Shown here one piece after another: positions 8,096-16,024 of a stretch of 64,000 nucleotides of DNA. Made by a program: the position numbers and the translations under genes. This stretch comes from Streptomyces sp. DSM 110735. Lineage in GTDB: Bacteria; Actinomycetota; Actinomycetes; Streptomycetales; Streptomycetaceae. Location: positions 124,001 through 188,000 of the forward strand of contig NZ_JACYHF010000011.1 in the NCBI RefSeq assembly GCF_016482685.1. The letters are read 5' to 3'. Every line of letters begins with the position of its first letter. The stretch's first letter is position 1. The notes beneath the pieces were generated by a model that made no database searches, had not been told where the DNA came from, and worked only from the letters and a program-made list of their open reading frames with translations.

Positions 8096-8710
8096 TCAGT
8101 CCAGTACGCGGCTCAGATAGGCGCGCAGCAGCTCCCGGGTCTCGTGGATGATCGCGGCGTCCCCGCGCGGGTCCGTCCGGAAGGCGAGCTGGACGAGGGT
8201 GTCGGCGCTCTCCACCGCCACCAGGAAGACCCGGCGCAGATCGTCGTCCGGGGTGCGGCCGAGGTGACCGGAGAGCAGGTCGGTGAAGCGGTCCGCGACG
8301 CGGGTGTTGGGCGCGGACTGGCGGGTGCCGATCGGTATCTGGTTGCCGAAGTCGACGAGCCCGAAGCCGGGTGCGGTGCGCTTCATGTGCAGGTACTCGT
8401 CCAGGACCACGTCCATCGCCGCCCGCCAGTCGCCCTTGGGGGTCTGCTCCAGGCGTTCGGTGACGCGCTCGGTGTAGCGGTTGAGGTTGCGCAGGGCGAG
8501 GGCGCCGGCCATCTGGCGCTTGTTGCCGAAGAAGCGGTAGACGGAGCCGATGGGGACACCGGCGCGTTCGGCCACGGCGCGGGTGCTCAGCGCGTCGTAG
8601 CCGACCTCGTCGAGGAGCGCGGCGCAGGCGTCGAGGATCCGGGTCAGCCGTTCGGCGCTGCGCCGCTGGACGGGCGCGCGGCGGAGCGATGTCGCATGGG
8701 GCACGGCCAC
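8096..8710 (-). CDS. TetR family transcriptional regulator
   Basis: 204 residues from GTG 8710, which has GAGG six bases upstream; in-frame GTG 8725 and GTG 8704 are alternatives. The helix-turn-helix is ALSTRAVAERAGVPIGSVYR, followed by FFGNKRQ and a TetR ligand domain. It is divergent from hmgA across about 120 bp, which makes regulation of homogentisate breakdown the first hypothesis. The inverted repeat at 8767-8792 is a candidate binding site. A link to the molybdopterin oxidoreductase gene downstream is also possible. Confidence 0.9.
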   Translation of the reverse strand: MAVPHATSLRRAPVQRRSAERLTRILDACAALLDEVGYDALSTRAVAERAGVPIGSVYRFFGNKRQMAGALALRNLNRYTERVTERLEQTPKGDWRAAMDVVLDEYLHMKRTAPGFGLVDFGNQIPIGTRQSAPNTRVADRFTDLLSGHLGRTPDDDLRRVFLVAVESADTLVQLAFRTDPRGDAAIIHETRELLRAYLSRVLD

Positions 8711-8766
8711 ATGATGCCTCGCCACACCGTTCCGGTGAAGCGCGCCCCCTTGCGCCGGGGCCCGCT

Positions 8767-8792
8767 CATTCCTACGGTGCTACAGAGGAATG
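8767..8792. promoter_or_regulatory. Inverted repeat in the TetR/hmgA divergent promoter
   Basis: CATTCCT (8767-8773) and AGGAATG (8786-8792) form 7-bp perfect arms 12 bp apart, 42 bp before the hmgA start and about 57 bp before the TetR start. Position and symmetry suit an operator for the divergent TetR protein. Confidence 0.45.
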
Positions 8793-8833
8793 GGGCGGCC
8801 GACGGAGCGCGTCCCGGGCGCGAGGGAGCGATC

Positions 8834-10171
8834 ATGGGCGCGGACGCGCGGAAGACCGCCGAGGCACTGTCGTATCTCACCGGGTTCGGCAACGAACACG
8901 CCTCGGAGGCGGTACCGGGCGCGCTGCCCGAGGGCCGCAACGCGCCGCAGCGGGCGCCGTTCGGGCTGTACGCGGAGCAGCTCAGCGGTACGGCGTTCAC
9001 CGAGCCCCGGGCGCACAACCGGCGTTCGTGGCTGTACCGCATCCGTCCTTCAGCCGCGCATCCGGAGTTCACCCGCACCGGCAACGGCGCGATCCGTACG
9101 GCGCCCTTCACCGAGACGGTGCCGGACCCGAACCGGCTGCGCTGGAACCCGCTGCCCGAGCCGCCCGCCGGGACCGACTTCCTCGCGGGGCTGTGGACCC
9201 TGGGCGGCAACGGCGACGCGACCCAGCGCACCGGCATGGCCGTGCACCTCTACCACGCCAACTCCTCGATGGAGCGCGTCTTCTCGGACGCCGACGGGGA
9301 GCTGCTGATCGTGCCGGAGCGGGGCGGACTGCTGCTCCACACCGAGTTCGGGCGGCTCCATGTGGAGCCCGCACATGTGGCGCTGATCCCGCGTGGGGTG
9401 CGTTTCCGTGTGGAGCTGCTGGATGCCGAGTCCGACAGCGGGCAGAGCCCGACCGCCCGGGGTTATGTGTGCGAGAACTATGGTGCGCCCCTCCGGCTGC
9501 CCGACCTCGGTCCCATCGGCGCCAACGGGCTGGCCAACCCGCGCGACTTCCGGGCGCCCGTCGCGGCGTACGAGGACGAGACGGGTCCGGTGGAGGTGGT
9601 GAACAAGTTCTGCGGCAACCTCTGGACGGCCACGTACGACCACTCCCCGCTCGACGTGGTCGCCTGGCACGGCAACTATGTGCCGTACGTCTATGACCTG
9701 CGCCGGTTCAATGTGATCGGCACCATCTCCTACGACCACCCGGACCCGTCGATCTTCACGGTGCTGACCTCACCGTCGGACACTCCCGGGCTCGCCGGGG
9801 TGGACTTCGTGGTGTTCGCGCCGCGCTGGCTGGTGGGTGAGGACACCTTCCGGCCGCCGTACTTCCACCGGAACGTGATGAGCGAGTACATGGGTCTGGT
9901 CGAGGGCGCCTACGACGCGAAGGCGGAGGGGTTCGTGCCGGGCGGCGGCTCGCTGCACAACATGATGTCGGCGCACGGACCGGACCGGGAGACCTTCGAG
10001 AGGGCGAGCGCGGCGGAACTGCGACCGCAGCGGATCGACGACGGTCTCGCCTTCATGTTCGAGACGCGCTGGCCGGTCACCCTCACCCCGCAGGCGGCAG
10101 GCGCCGACCATCTCCAGCCGCGCTACGACGATGTGTGGCGGGGACTGGAGCGGCACTTCCGGGCGCCCTGA
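8834..10171 (+). CDS. hmgA: Homogentisate 1,2-dioxygenase
   Basis: 445 residues, the usual length. It opens YLTGFGNEHASEAVPGALP and contains RSWLYRIRPSAAHPEF and the C-terminal iron-site region YFHRNVMSEYMGLVEG with SLHNMMSAHGPD, all characteristic of HGO. The enzyme uses Fe(II) and O2 to open the ring of homogentisate to maleylacetoacetate in tyrosine and phenylalanine breakdown. ATG 8834 follows GAGGGAG. The isomerase and fumarylacetoacetase genes are not in the window. It is divergent from a TetR gene and followed by a GntR gene 66 bp downstream. Confidence 0.97.
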   Translation: MGADARKTAEALSYLTGFGNEHASEAVPGALPEGRNAPQRAPFGLYAEQLSGTAFTEPRAHNRRSWLYRIRPSAAHPEFTRTGNGAIRTAPFTETVPDPNRLRWNPLPEPPAGTDFLAGLWTLGGNGDATQRTGMAVHLYHANSSMERVFSDADGELLIVPERGGLLLHTEFGRLHVEPAHVALIPRGVRFRVELLDAESDSGQSPTARGYVCENYGAPLRLPDLGPIGANGLANPRDFRAPVAAYEDETGPVEVVNKFCGNLWTATYDHSPLDVVAWHGNYVPYVYDLRRFNVIGTISYDHPDPSIFTVLTSPSDTPGLAGVDFVVFAPRWLVGEDTFRPPYFHRNVMSEYMGLVEGAYDAKAEGFVPGGGSLHNMMSAHGPDRETFERASAAELRPQRIDDGLAFMFETRWPVTLTPQAAGADHLQPRYDDVWRGLERHFRAP

Positions 10172-10237
10172 CCTCGCCCTGACCTCGCTCCGACCGCTCC
10201 ATTGCGCTGATCCTCTCCGACAGGTACGGATAGCCGC

Positions 10238-10987
10238 GTGACCTCATTCGCTCCGGATTCGATCGTCCTGAACCGCAAGCTGCCGCTCTGGTACCAGGTG
10301 TCGCAGTCCCTGCGCGCCTCCATCCTCGGCCGCTCGCCCCAGGACCCGCTGCGCCTGCCCACCGAGGAGGATCTCGCGCGGCACTACGGAGTGAGCGTGC
10401 TGACCATGCGGCAGGCGCTGAAAGAGCTGGAGGACGAGGGTCTGATCAGCCGCCACCGCAGGCGCGGCACCTTCATCGAACCCGATGCCCGGCGCGGTGC
10501 CCCGGTGCGGCTGCTCGGCTCGGTCGACGCGATCGTGGCCCAGCAGTCCGGCATGACCAGCGAGCTGCTGGAACACCGCCGCGTACCGGTCCCCTCGGCC
10601 CTCGCCGAGTACTTCCCCGACCTCACCGAGGTCGCCGTCTACCACCGTCTGCGCGGCGACGAGAGCACCGGCGAGCCCACCAACCACGCCGTCAACCACG
10701 TCCGCCCGGAGCTGGCAGCCCGCATCGACCCGGCGGACCTCGCCCGTCAGCCGATGACGAAGGTGCTGCGGGACGTGGTGGGCGCGGGGATCAGCCGCAT
10801 CACGGACACGGTGGAGGCACGCCTCGCCGACCCGGAGACGGCACGACTGCTCCAAGTCCCCCTGCTGAGCCCGATCCTGCACTACACGGGGATCACGTAC
10901 GACGCGGGCGGGCGGGTGCTGGACGTGGCGGTCATCCACTACCGGGGGGACCGGTTCTCGTTCACGGTGACGCTGGACGCGACGTGA
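10238..10987 (+). CDS. GntR family regulator, HutC/UTRA type
   Basis: 249 residues starting at GTG 10238. The N-terminal GntR winged helix is clear (LPLWYQVSQSLRASIL, then RLPTEEDLARHYGVSVLTMR for the recognition helix and ISRHRRRGTFI for the wing). The C-terminal domain looks like UTRA, ending with an ITYDAGGRVLDVAVIHYRGD segment typical of the effector pocket. Such proteins sense small metabolites such as sugars, amino acids or histidine intermediates. It follows hmgA in the same direction, so hmgA and nearby catabolic genes are possible targets; this is inference. Confidence 0.9.
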   Translation: MTSFAPDSIVLNRKLPLWYQVSQSLRASILGRSPQDPLRLPTEEDLARHYGVSVLTMRQALKELEDEGLISRHRRRGTFIEPDARRGAPVRLLGSVDAIVAQQSGMTSELLEHRRVPVPSALAEYFPDLTEVAVYHRLRGDESTGEPTNHAVNHVRPELAARIDPADLARQPMTKVLRDVVGAGISRITDTVEARLADPETARLLQVPLLSPILHYTGITYDAGGRVLDVAVIHYRGDRFSFTVTLDAT

Positions 10988-11063
10988 GCGGTGCGGGCGG
11001 GCTTGGTGTGAGCGGGTACGCGTGGCGCTCATCCCCGTGTCCGGGAGCCGGACAGGTCGTACG

Positions 11064-12212
11064 ATGCCGGGCGTGACGTACGACGACGACGCTCCGCCGC
11101 TGGCGGACCTCATGCCGTGGTCCGTCGCACCGCTGCGACCCGGCCGCGCGTGGCCGACGGCGCCCGACGCCGCCTCACTGAAGGCTCGTTGGGCGGCGCT
11201 GCTCTCGGCCGAAGGGGCGGACCGCGAGGGTCTGTTCGAGGCGACCCGGGCGCGGTCGACGCGGTCGGCGGTCTCGCAGTTGCCGGGTCATCCGGCCGGT
11301 ACGGAGCGGCTGGCGCGCGCCTCGGGTCCGTGCGCGGAGCCGGTACGGGTGCTGGCGGCGCCGTTCGACGAGCGGTGGCTGATCCCGGACCACCGGCTGC
11401 TCGACGCGGCCCGTCCGGAGCTGTGGCGGGTGGCGGACGCGCACCAGGTGTTCGTGGTGGAGACCGGCGACGCGCTGCTGGCGACCTCTCTCCTGCCCAC
11501 GATCCCCTCCGGCCGCGTCCGCCCGCTGTACCGGCGCCCCGGCGGCATCGAACCCAACCTGGCGCCGGGCCTGTTGGACCACTTGGCGCGGGTACTGGGC
11601 GCCCGCCCCACGCCGGAGGACTTCCTGGCGTGGACGCTGGCCACGATCCGACCGGACTGCACGGTCCCGCTCACGTCCGACACCGAAGTCTGGTCGCGGG
11701 GCGTGGAGTTGGGTCACCGCCTGCTCTGGCTGATGCGCCGCGACGGCGACCGCCCCAAGCTGCCCGGTGGCCGACGCCCGTACGTCCGGGCGCCGTTGCC
11801 CGCGTGGCCGAGCACCGTGAGCTACGAGCCCGAGACCGAGACCCTGTGCCTGGACGAGGGTCGTATCTCTCCCGTGCCGCTCGCGGCGTGGGAGCACGAG
11901 GTGTCCGAAGTCCGCACCCTGGAAGCCTGGTTCACGGCTCGGACGACCGCGCCGACACCGGGCACCCTCTCGGCGATCCGCCCGGCGTCCTGGCCACAGC
12001 CCTGGACCTCGGAGCTGCTGGAGCTGATCACGGTCCTGGCGCTGCTGGCGGAAATCGCCCCGACGAGGGCGGAGTTGAAGGTGACGTCGCCACTCACCGC
12101 GGCGGACCTCCACGAGGCGGGAGTGCTTCCGTCCCCGCCTTCGATGCGTCGTCCCGCCTCGGTTCTGGATCACCAGGAGGAGGGTCCTGAGGGGCAGTTC
12201 GCGCTGCTCTGA
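11064..12212 (+). CDS. Stand-alone protein similar to the type ISP restriction enzyme C-terminal specificity domain
   Basis: 382 residues from ATG 11064 (GTG 11073 is possible). The central stretch VRVLAAPFDERWLIPDHRLL followed by PELWRV resembles the RPFD-R-W-Y...LW block of the target-recognition domain of type ISP enzymes such as LlaGI, and Streptomyces homologues are, as I recall, named type ISP restriction/modification enzyme. No helicase, nuclease or N6-adenine methylase motif (NPPY) is present here or next door, so on its own it cannot cut or methylate DNA by known chemistry. It may be a recruited DNA-recognition fold with another job. The family call rests on motif memory and is tentative. 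Confidence 0.6.
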   Translation: MPGVTYDDDAPPLADLMPWSVAPLRPGRAWPTAPDAASLKARWAALLSAEGADREGLFEATRARSTRSAVSQLPGHPAGTERLARASGPCAEPVRVLAAPFDERWLIPDHRLLDAARPELWRVADAHQVFVVETGDALLATSLLPTIPSGRVRPLYRRPGGIEPNLAPGLLDHLARVLGARPTPEDFLAWTLATIRPDCTVPLTSDTEVWSRGVELGHRLLWLMRRDGDRPKLPGGRRPYVRAPLPAWPSTVSYEPETETLCLDEGRISPVPLAAWEHEVSEVRTLEAWFTARTTAPTPGTLSAIRPASWPQPWTSELLELITVLALLAEIAPTRAELKVTSPLTAADLHEAGVLPSPPSMRRPASVLDHQEEGPEGQFALL

Positions 12213-12440
12213 CGGCGGTGCCTTCACGCCGGACGGGCGGCAGCGCGAGCACGGGGCAGGGAACGTCCAGGGCGGGACACGCCGGTCCGCCGCGGAGCGC
12301 GCCGTGGGAATGACGGACGGCGGGGCGCGGCGGTGTGCCGGGGCGGCGTGGCAGCCTGAGGCGTGGGTCGTGCGGACGCGGGCCGGAACCGGACGCGCGG
12401 GGTGGGCTCGAAGAGAACCCTGGTGCGGTCCGGTGTCCGG
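12213..12440. other. Convergent intergenic region
   Basis: 228 bp between the ISP-like gene and the small convergent gene. It is very G-rich on the plus strand; I see no coding frame with sensible codon use and no strong terminator hairpin. Confidence 0.5.
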
Positions 12441-12710
12441 TCAGTGGCTGCCGAAGAGGGAGCGCCGCAGACGGCGCAGGGGGGCGAAGAGGGAGACCCG
12501 GCGGACCCGAGCACCCCGGTCGCTGCGGCGGTGCGCCGTGTCGCGTGCGGTCAGCTCGCGCATCAGCGAGGTCGCTTCTGCCGTCTTCTGCTGCGGGATG
12601 GCGGGTCCCGCCAGCACCGAGAGATGGCGGTCCAGGCGCGAACTGCTCGCGCTGCTCCCGCAGGTGATCGCAGGAACCCTGGCCCTGCTGCGCATCGTTA
12701 TCTGTTCCAT
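12441..12710 (-). CDS. Small conserved basic protein of unknown function
   Basis: 89 residues starting MEQITMRSRARVPAITCGSS, with a strongly basic tail (RRVSLFAPLRRLRRSLFGSH). The ATG at 12710 is preceded by GGGGAG at a good distance, which supports a real gene. There is no signal peptide or membrane helix. I have the impression that similar proteins occur near sigK in other Streptomyces, but I recognise no domain and infer no function. The basic C-terminus could bind nucleic acid or membrane. Confidence 0.65.
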   Translation of the reverse strand: MEQITMRSRARVPAITCGSSASSSRLDRHLSVLAGPAIPQQKTAEATSLMRELTARDTAHRRSDRGARVRRVSLFAPLRRLRRSLFGSH

Positions 12711-12836
12711 GTCACTCCCCACCCGTACGAATCCACCCGGCCCGGGCAGGGTAACCCTATCGTCCCGGTTGGGCCCACGTGTATCTCGGCCACGGGATTC
12801 ACCTTCCCCGCAAGGTGGTTGATCATCCCGCTTTGA

Positions 12837-13646
12837 CTACTCTCCGAATCCGACCGATTTCAGGGTGAGTTGGACAATGGGCTGGCCAGTGGGACGCGAT
12901 GAGCCGCCGTCCGGCTCGACCGTCACCGCGAGTGACGCCGAGGACTTGTCGAGTCCCTTGGCGACCAAGGGCGTGTCGCCGGTGAGGAGCCCGAGGGAGC
13001 GCGGTTGCGCGTGGGGGCGCACGAGCCACAACTGGTGGACGCGCCCGCCGGGCGGCGTGCCGTAACCGCTCAGCGTGACGACGGCCCGTCCCTCGGCGGC
13101 GGAGGCGATCACGGCCATGCTCCGCCCGCGCGCGTCCTCGCCGCTGGTGGCGCGGGCGTCGGGCGCGGCGAGGACGTGGGCGATCTCACGCGAACGCGCC
13201 TGCTCGGCGGCGAGCCGGTCCTGGGTGCGGTCCGCCTGGACCGCGAAGAGGGAGGCGACGACGAGCGCGGCCGCGGCGGTCGCCGTGGCGAACGGCACGA
13301 GCAGCGGGCGCGTACGGCGGGACGGTGGCGGCTGTGCGCCCCACACATGTGGGGGCAACTGGGCGACACGGGGGCGGACATGTGGGGTGGCGGGCTGTTC
13401 CTGCGGGGTGACGCGGACGGCGGCGAACACCCGCTCGCGCAGGGCGTCGGACGGCGGGGCGGCGGTGGACCAGGCGAGCCGCACCACGTCGTCGGCGAGG
13501 GCGCGGGTCTCGGTGGCGCACCGCTCGCAGGTGGCGAGGTGCCGCTCGAAGCGGCGCCGTTCGCCGGGTTCGAGGGCGTCGAGGGCGTAGGGCGCGGCGA
13601 GGGAGTGCGGGTCGTCGCGGCGCAGCAGCCGTCCGAGGAGGCTCAC
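12837..13646 (-). CDS. rskA: Anti-sigma-K factor RskA-like, zinc-type membrane protein
   Basis: 269 residues. The N-terminal cytosolic domain has the zinc anti-sigma motif HLATCERC (H-x3-C-x2-C), a single membrane helix follows (VPFATATAAAALVVASLFAV) and the extracytoplasmic part is an RskA-type domain (VHQLWLV...SLGLLTG). Such proteins hold an ECF sigma factor at the membrane until the outer domain is cleaved. The GTG start at 13646 overlaps the sigma factor stop (GTGA), so the two are translationally coupled. Confidence 0.92.
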   Translation of the reverse strand: MSLLGRLLRRDDPHSLAAPYALDALEPGERRRFERHLATCERCATETRALADDVVRLAWSTAAPPSDALRERVFAAVRVTPQEQPATPHVRPRVAQLPPHVWGAQPPPSRRTRPLLVPFATATAAAALVVASLFAVQADRTQDRLAAEQARSREIAHVLAAPDARATSGEDARGRSMAVIASAAEGRAVVTLSGYGTPPGGRVHQLWLVRPHAQPRSLGLLTGDTPLVAKGLDKSSASLAVTVEPDGGSSRPTGQPIVQLTLKSVGFGE

Positions 13647-14185
13647 GCGGCACCTCCGAGGCAGTGGCGCAGCCGGGTGAGTCCGTCGCGCATCCGGGTC
13701 TTGACGGTGCCGAGCGGCAGCGAGAGGCGTTCGGCGACCTCGCGGTAGGTGTAGCCGTCGTAGTAGGCGAGGGTGACGGACTGGCGCTGGAGTGCGGTGA
13801 GCCGGTCCAGGCAGCGGCGCACCCATTCGCGTTCGAGTCCGGCCTCGACCTCCTCGGAGACGTGGTCGAAGGCGGGTTCCCCGGCGCGCAGAGCCTCGCG
13901 CTGCTCGCGTTCCCCTGCCGCGCGGACGCTGCGCACCCGGTCCACGGCGCGGCGGTGGGCGAGGGTGAGGATCCAGGAGAGCGCGCTGCCCCGCGCGGGG
14001 TCGAACCGGGGTGCGGAGCGCCAGAGTTCGAGGAGCACGTCCTGCACGACCTCCTCGGACTGGGCGAGGTCGCGCACGATACGCCGGACCAGTCCGAACA
14101 CCGGCCCGGACACCAGCGCGTACAACTCCTCGAAGGCCGTCTGGTCGCCGCCGGCCACGCGCACCAGAAGCTGGTCCGCCTCCAT
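13643..14185 (-). CDS. sigK: ECF sigma factor, SigK type
   Basis: 180 residues from ATG 14185 (GGGGAG upstream; an in-frame upstream ATG at 14251 is not needed). Region 2 is AFEELYALVSGPVFGLVRRI with the DLAQSEEVVQDVLLELWRSA core-binding and -10 segments; region 4 is LAYYDGYTYREVAERLSLPL with GTVKTRMRDGL. There is no extra C-terminal domain. Coupling to an RskA-type anti-sigma factor matches the SigK/RskA pair known in mycobacteria. The divergent DUF4331-TPR-NicO genes are the obvious candidate targets. Confidence 0.92.
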   Translation of the reverse strand: MEADQLLVRVAGGDQTAFEELYALVSGPVFGLVRRIVRDLAQSEEVVQDVLLELWRSAPRFDPARGSALSWILTLAHRRAVDRVRSVRAAGEREQREALRAGEPAFDHVSEEVEAGLEREWVRRCLDRLTALQRQSVTLAYYDGYTYREVAERLSLPLGTVKTRMRDGLTRLRHCLGGAA

Positions 14186-14402
14186 CCGGGCTCCCCTCAC
14201 CTGGCTCCCCCGGCCGCAGCCGGAGCTGCCCGTGACCCCATGCATCCGCACGAACGCACACCTCCGGCGGATGATACGGATGGGCGGCGCGAAAACGCGG
14301 GTCGAGAACGAGGAAAAGAAATTTCCCCGGCGGCCAATCCGAAAGCGCGCTCCGCTCCGTATACCCGTCCGTCAAGGCAAGTTGGCACTGAGGACGGACG
14401 GC
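14186..14402. promoter_or_regulatory. sigK / DUF4331 divergent promoter region
   Basis: 217 bp between sigK and the DUF4331 gene. On the plus strand CCAATCC (about 14333) is followed after about 17 bases by CGTAT (about 14357), with spacing suited to an ECF promoter for the DUF4331 gene. Local AT content is raised near 14307-14325. The promoter call is weak. Confidence 0.3.
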
Positions 14403-15941
14403 ATGACACCTCTCTTCTCCAGGAGCGGCTCGGGGCGCAAGGGCCTGATACCGCTCATCTGCGGCGCGTTGGCCGCCGGCGGTCTGGCGGCCGCCGGTAC
14501 CGCCGCACTGGCACCCGGGGCGGCCTCCGCCTCCTCGCACCGCGAGGCCCCGCTGATCTCGGGCACCCCGCAGTACGACAACACCGACCTGTACGCGTTC
14601 GTCAGCCCGGACAAGCCGGACACGACGACGATCGTGGCGAACTGGATCCCGTTCGAGGACCCCGCGGGCGGCCCGAACTTCTACACGTTCGCGGACGACG
14701 CGCAGTACGACATCCACATCGACAGCAACGGCGACGCGCAGGACGACCTGACGTTCCGCTACACGTTCAAGACGCATACGAAGAACGGGAACACGTTCCT
14801 CTACAACACCGGTCCGGTCACCAGCCTGGACGATCCCGACCTGAACGTGACGCAGACGTACGACATCGAAGTGATCCGGTCGAAGAACCATCACGTCGTG
14901 TCGAAGTCGAAGATGGTCCGGAACGCCCCGGTCGCGCCGTCGAACGTGGGCAAGGCGTCCATGCCGCAGTACGCGAAGCTGCGTGAGCAGGCGATCCAGA
15001 AGTCGGCGTCCGGTGCGGCGACGTTCGCGGGCCAGGCCGACGACCCGTTCTTCCTGGACCTGCGCGTCTTCGACCTGCTCTACGGCGGCAACCTCAGCGA
15101 GGTCGGACGCGACACCCTCAAGGGCTACAACGTCAACACGATCGCCCTCCAGGTGCCCACCAGCCTGATCCGCGAGTCCGCCGACCAGCCGGTCGTCGGC
15201 ATCTGGTCCACCACCCAACGGCGCAACGCCCAGGGCTACTTCTCGCAGGTCTCGCGGCTCGGCAACCCGCTCGTCAACGAGGTCGTCAACCCGCAGAAGG
15301 ACAAGGACCGCTTCAACGCGTCCCAGCCCGCGTACGACGCGCAGTTCCTGAAGAACGTCACCAACCCCGAACTGCCCAAGCTCATCGAGGGCATCTACAA
15401 GATCAAGGCGCCCGCCGAGCCGCGCAACGACCTGGTCGACGTGTTCCTCAAGGGCGTCAAGGGGCTCAACCAGCCGCCGAACGTGAAGCCTTCGGAGCAG
15501 CTCCGGCTGAACACCTCCATCAAGCCCGCCATGCACCCCAAGCGGCTCGGCGTGCTCGACGGGGACAACGCGGGCTTCCCGAACGGGCGTCGGCTCACCG
15601 ACGACGTCGTGGACGAGGCGCTCCAGGTCGTCGAGGGCGAACTGGTCGGTTCCAAGAACGACTTGGGTGACGCGGTCGACAAGAACGACAAGAAGTTCGA
15701 GAAGTACTTCCCGTACGTCGCGGAGCCCACGGCCGGTTCGCGCGGCAAGCTCGCCAAGGGCACGACCGCGGGTGCCGACGTGCGCAGCGCCCTCGGTGAC
15801 GCCCTCCAGCCCGCCTCCGCCTCCGGCGGCTCCGACAACACCGTCCTGATCGCCGGTTCGGCGGCAGCGGGCGCGGCCGGAGTCCTGCTGATCGGCACCG
15901 CCTTCGGCTGGTGGCGCCGCCGGATGCAGCGCCCGTACTGA
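14403..15941 (+). CDS. Secreted, membrane-tethered DUF4331 protein
   Basis: 512 residues. A signal peptide (LIPLICGALAAGGLAAAGTA) ends near ASA, and the mature protein begins SSHREAPLISGTPQYDNTDL, the hallmark of the DUF4331 family. The chain includes TYDIEVIRSKNHH and ends in one hydrophobic helix (VLIAGSAAAGAAGVLLIGTA) with a basic tail, giving a C-terminal membrane anchor with the body outside. The biochemical function of DUF4331 is not known to me. It is divergent from sigK-rskA and upstream of TPR and NicO genes, which suggests a role in an envelope or metal response. A hairpin at 15950-15988 may limit read-through. Confidence 0.88.
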   Translation: MTPLFSRSGSGRKGLIPLICGALAAGGLAAAGTAALAPGAASASSHREAPLISGTPQYDNTDLYAFVSPDKPDTTTIVANWIPFEDPAGGPNFYTFADDAQYDIHIDSNGDAQDDLTFRYTFKTHTKNGNTFLYNTGPVTSLDDPDLNVTQTYDIEVIRSKNHHVVSKSKMVRNAPVAPSNVGKASMPQYAKLREQAIQKSASGAATFAGQADDPFFLDLRVFDLLYGGNLSEVGRDTLKGYNVNTIALQVPTSLIRESADQPVVGIWSTTQRRNAQGYFSQVSRLGNPLVNEVVNPQKDKDRFNASQPAYDAQFLKNVTNPELPKLIEGIYKIKAPAEPRNDLVDVFLKGVKGLNQPPNVKPSEQLRLNTSIKPAMHPKRLGVLDGDNAGFPNGRRLTDDVVDEALQVVEGELVGSKNDLGDAVDKNDKKFEKYFPYVAEPTAGSRGKLAKGTTAGADVRSALGDALQPASASGGSDNTVLIAGSAAAGAAGVLLIGTAFGWWRRRMQRPY

Positions 15942-15949
15942 TCCCGACC

Positions 15950-15988
15950 GGGCGCGGTCCGCACACTCCCCCACGGCGGACCGCGCCC
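15950..15988 (+). terminator. Hairpin between the DUF4331 and TPR genes
   Basis: A perfect 12-bp stem, GGGCGCGGTCCG (15950-15961) with CGGACCGCGCCC (15977-15988), loop 15 nt, followed by a C/T run. It lies just after the DUF4331 stop and before the TPR gene, so it could be a terminator or a partial attenuator. Confidence 0.65.
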
Positions 15989-16024
15989 CCCCTTCCCACC
16001 CCAGCAGGCGACCTTGGAGAGGGC

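Noticed and set aside
12224..12514. 96-codon minus-strand frame overlapping the small basic protein gene
   Set aside because: Pro/Arg-rich without a ribosome site or recognisable domain; the frame at 12441-12710 is better supported.
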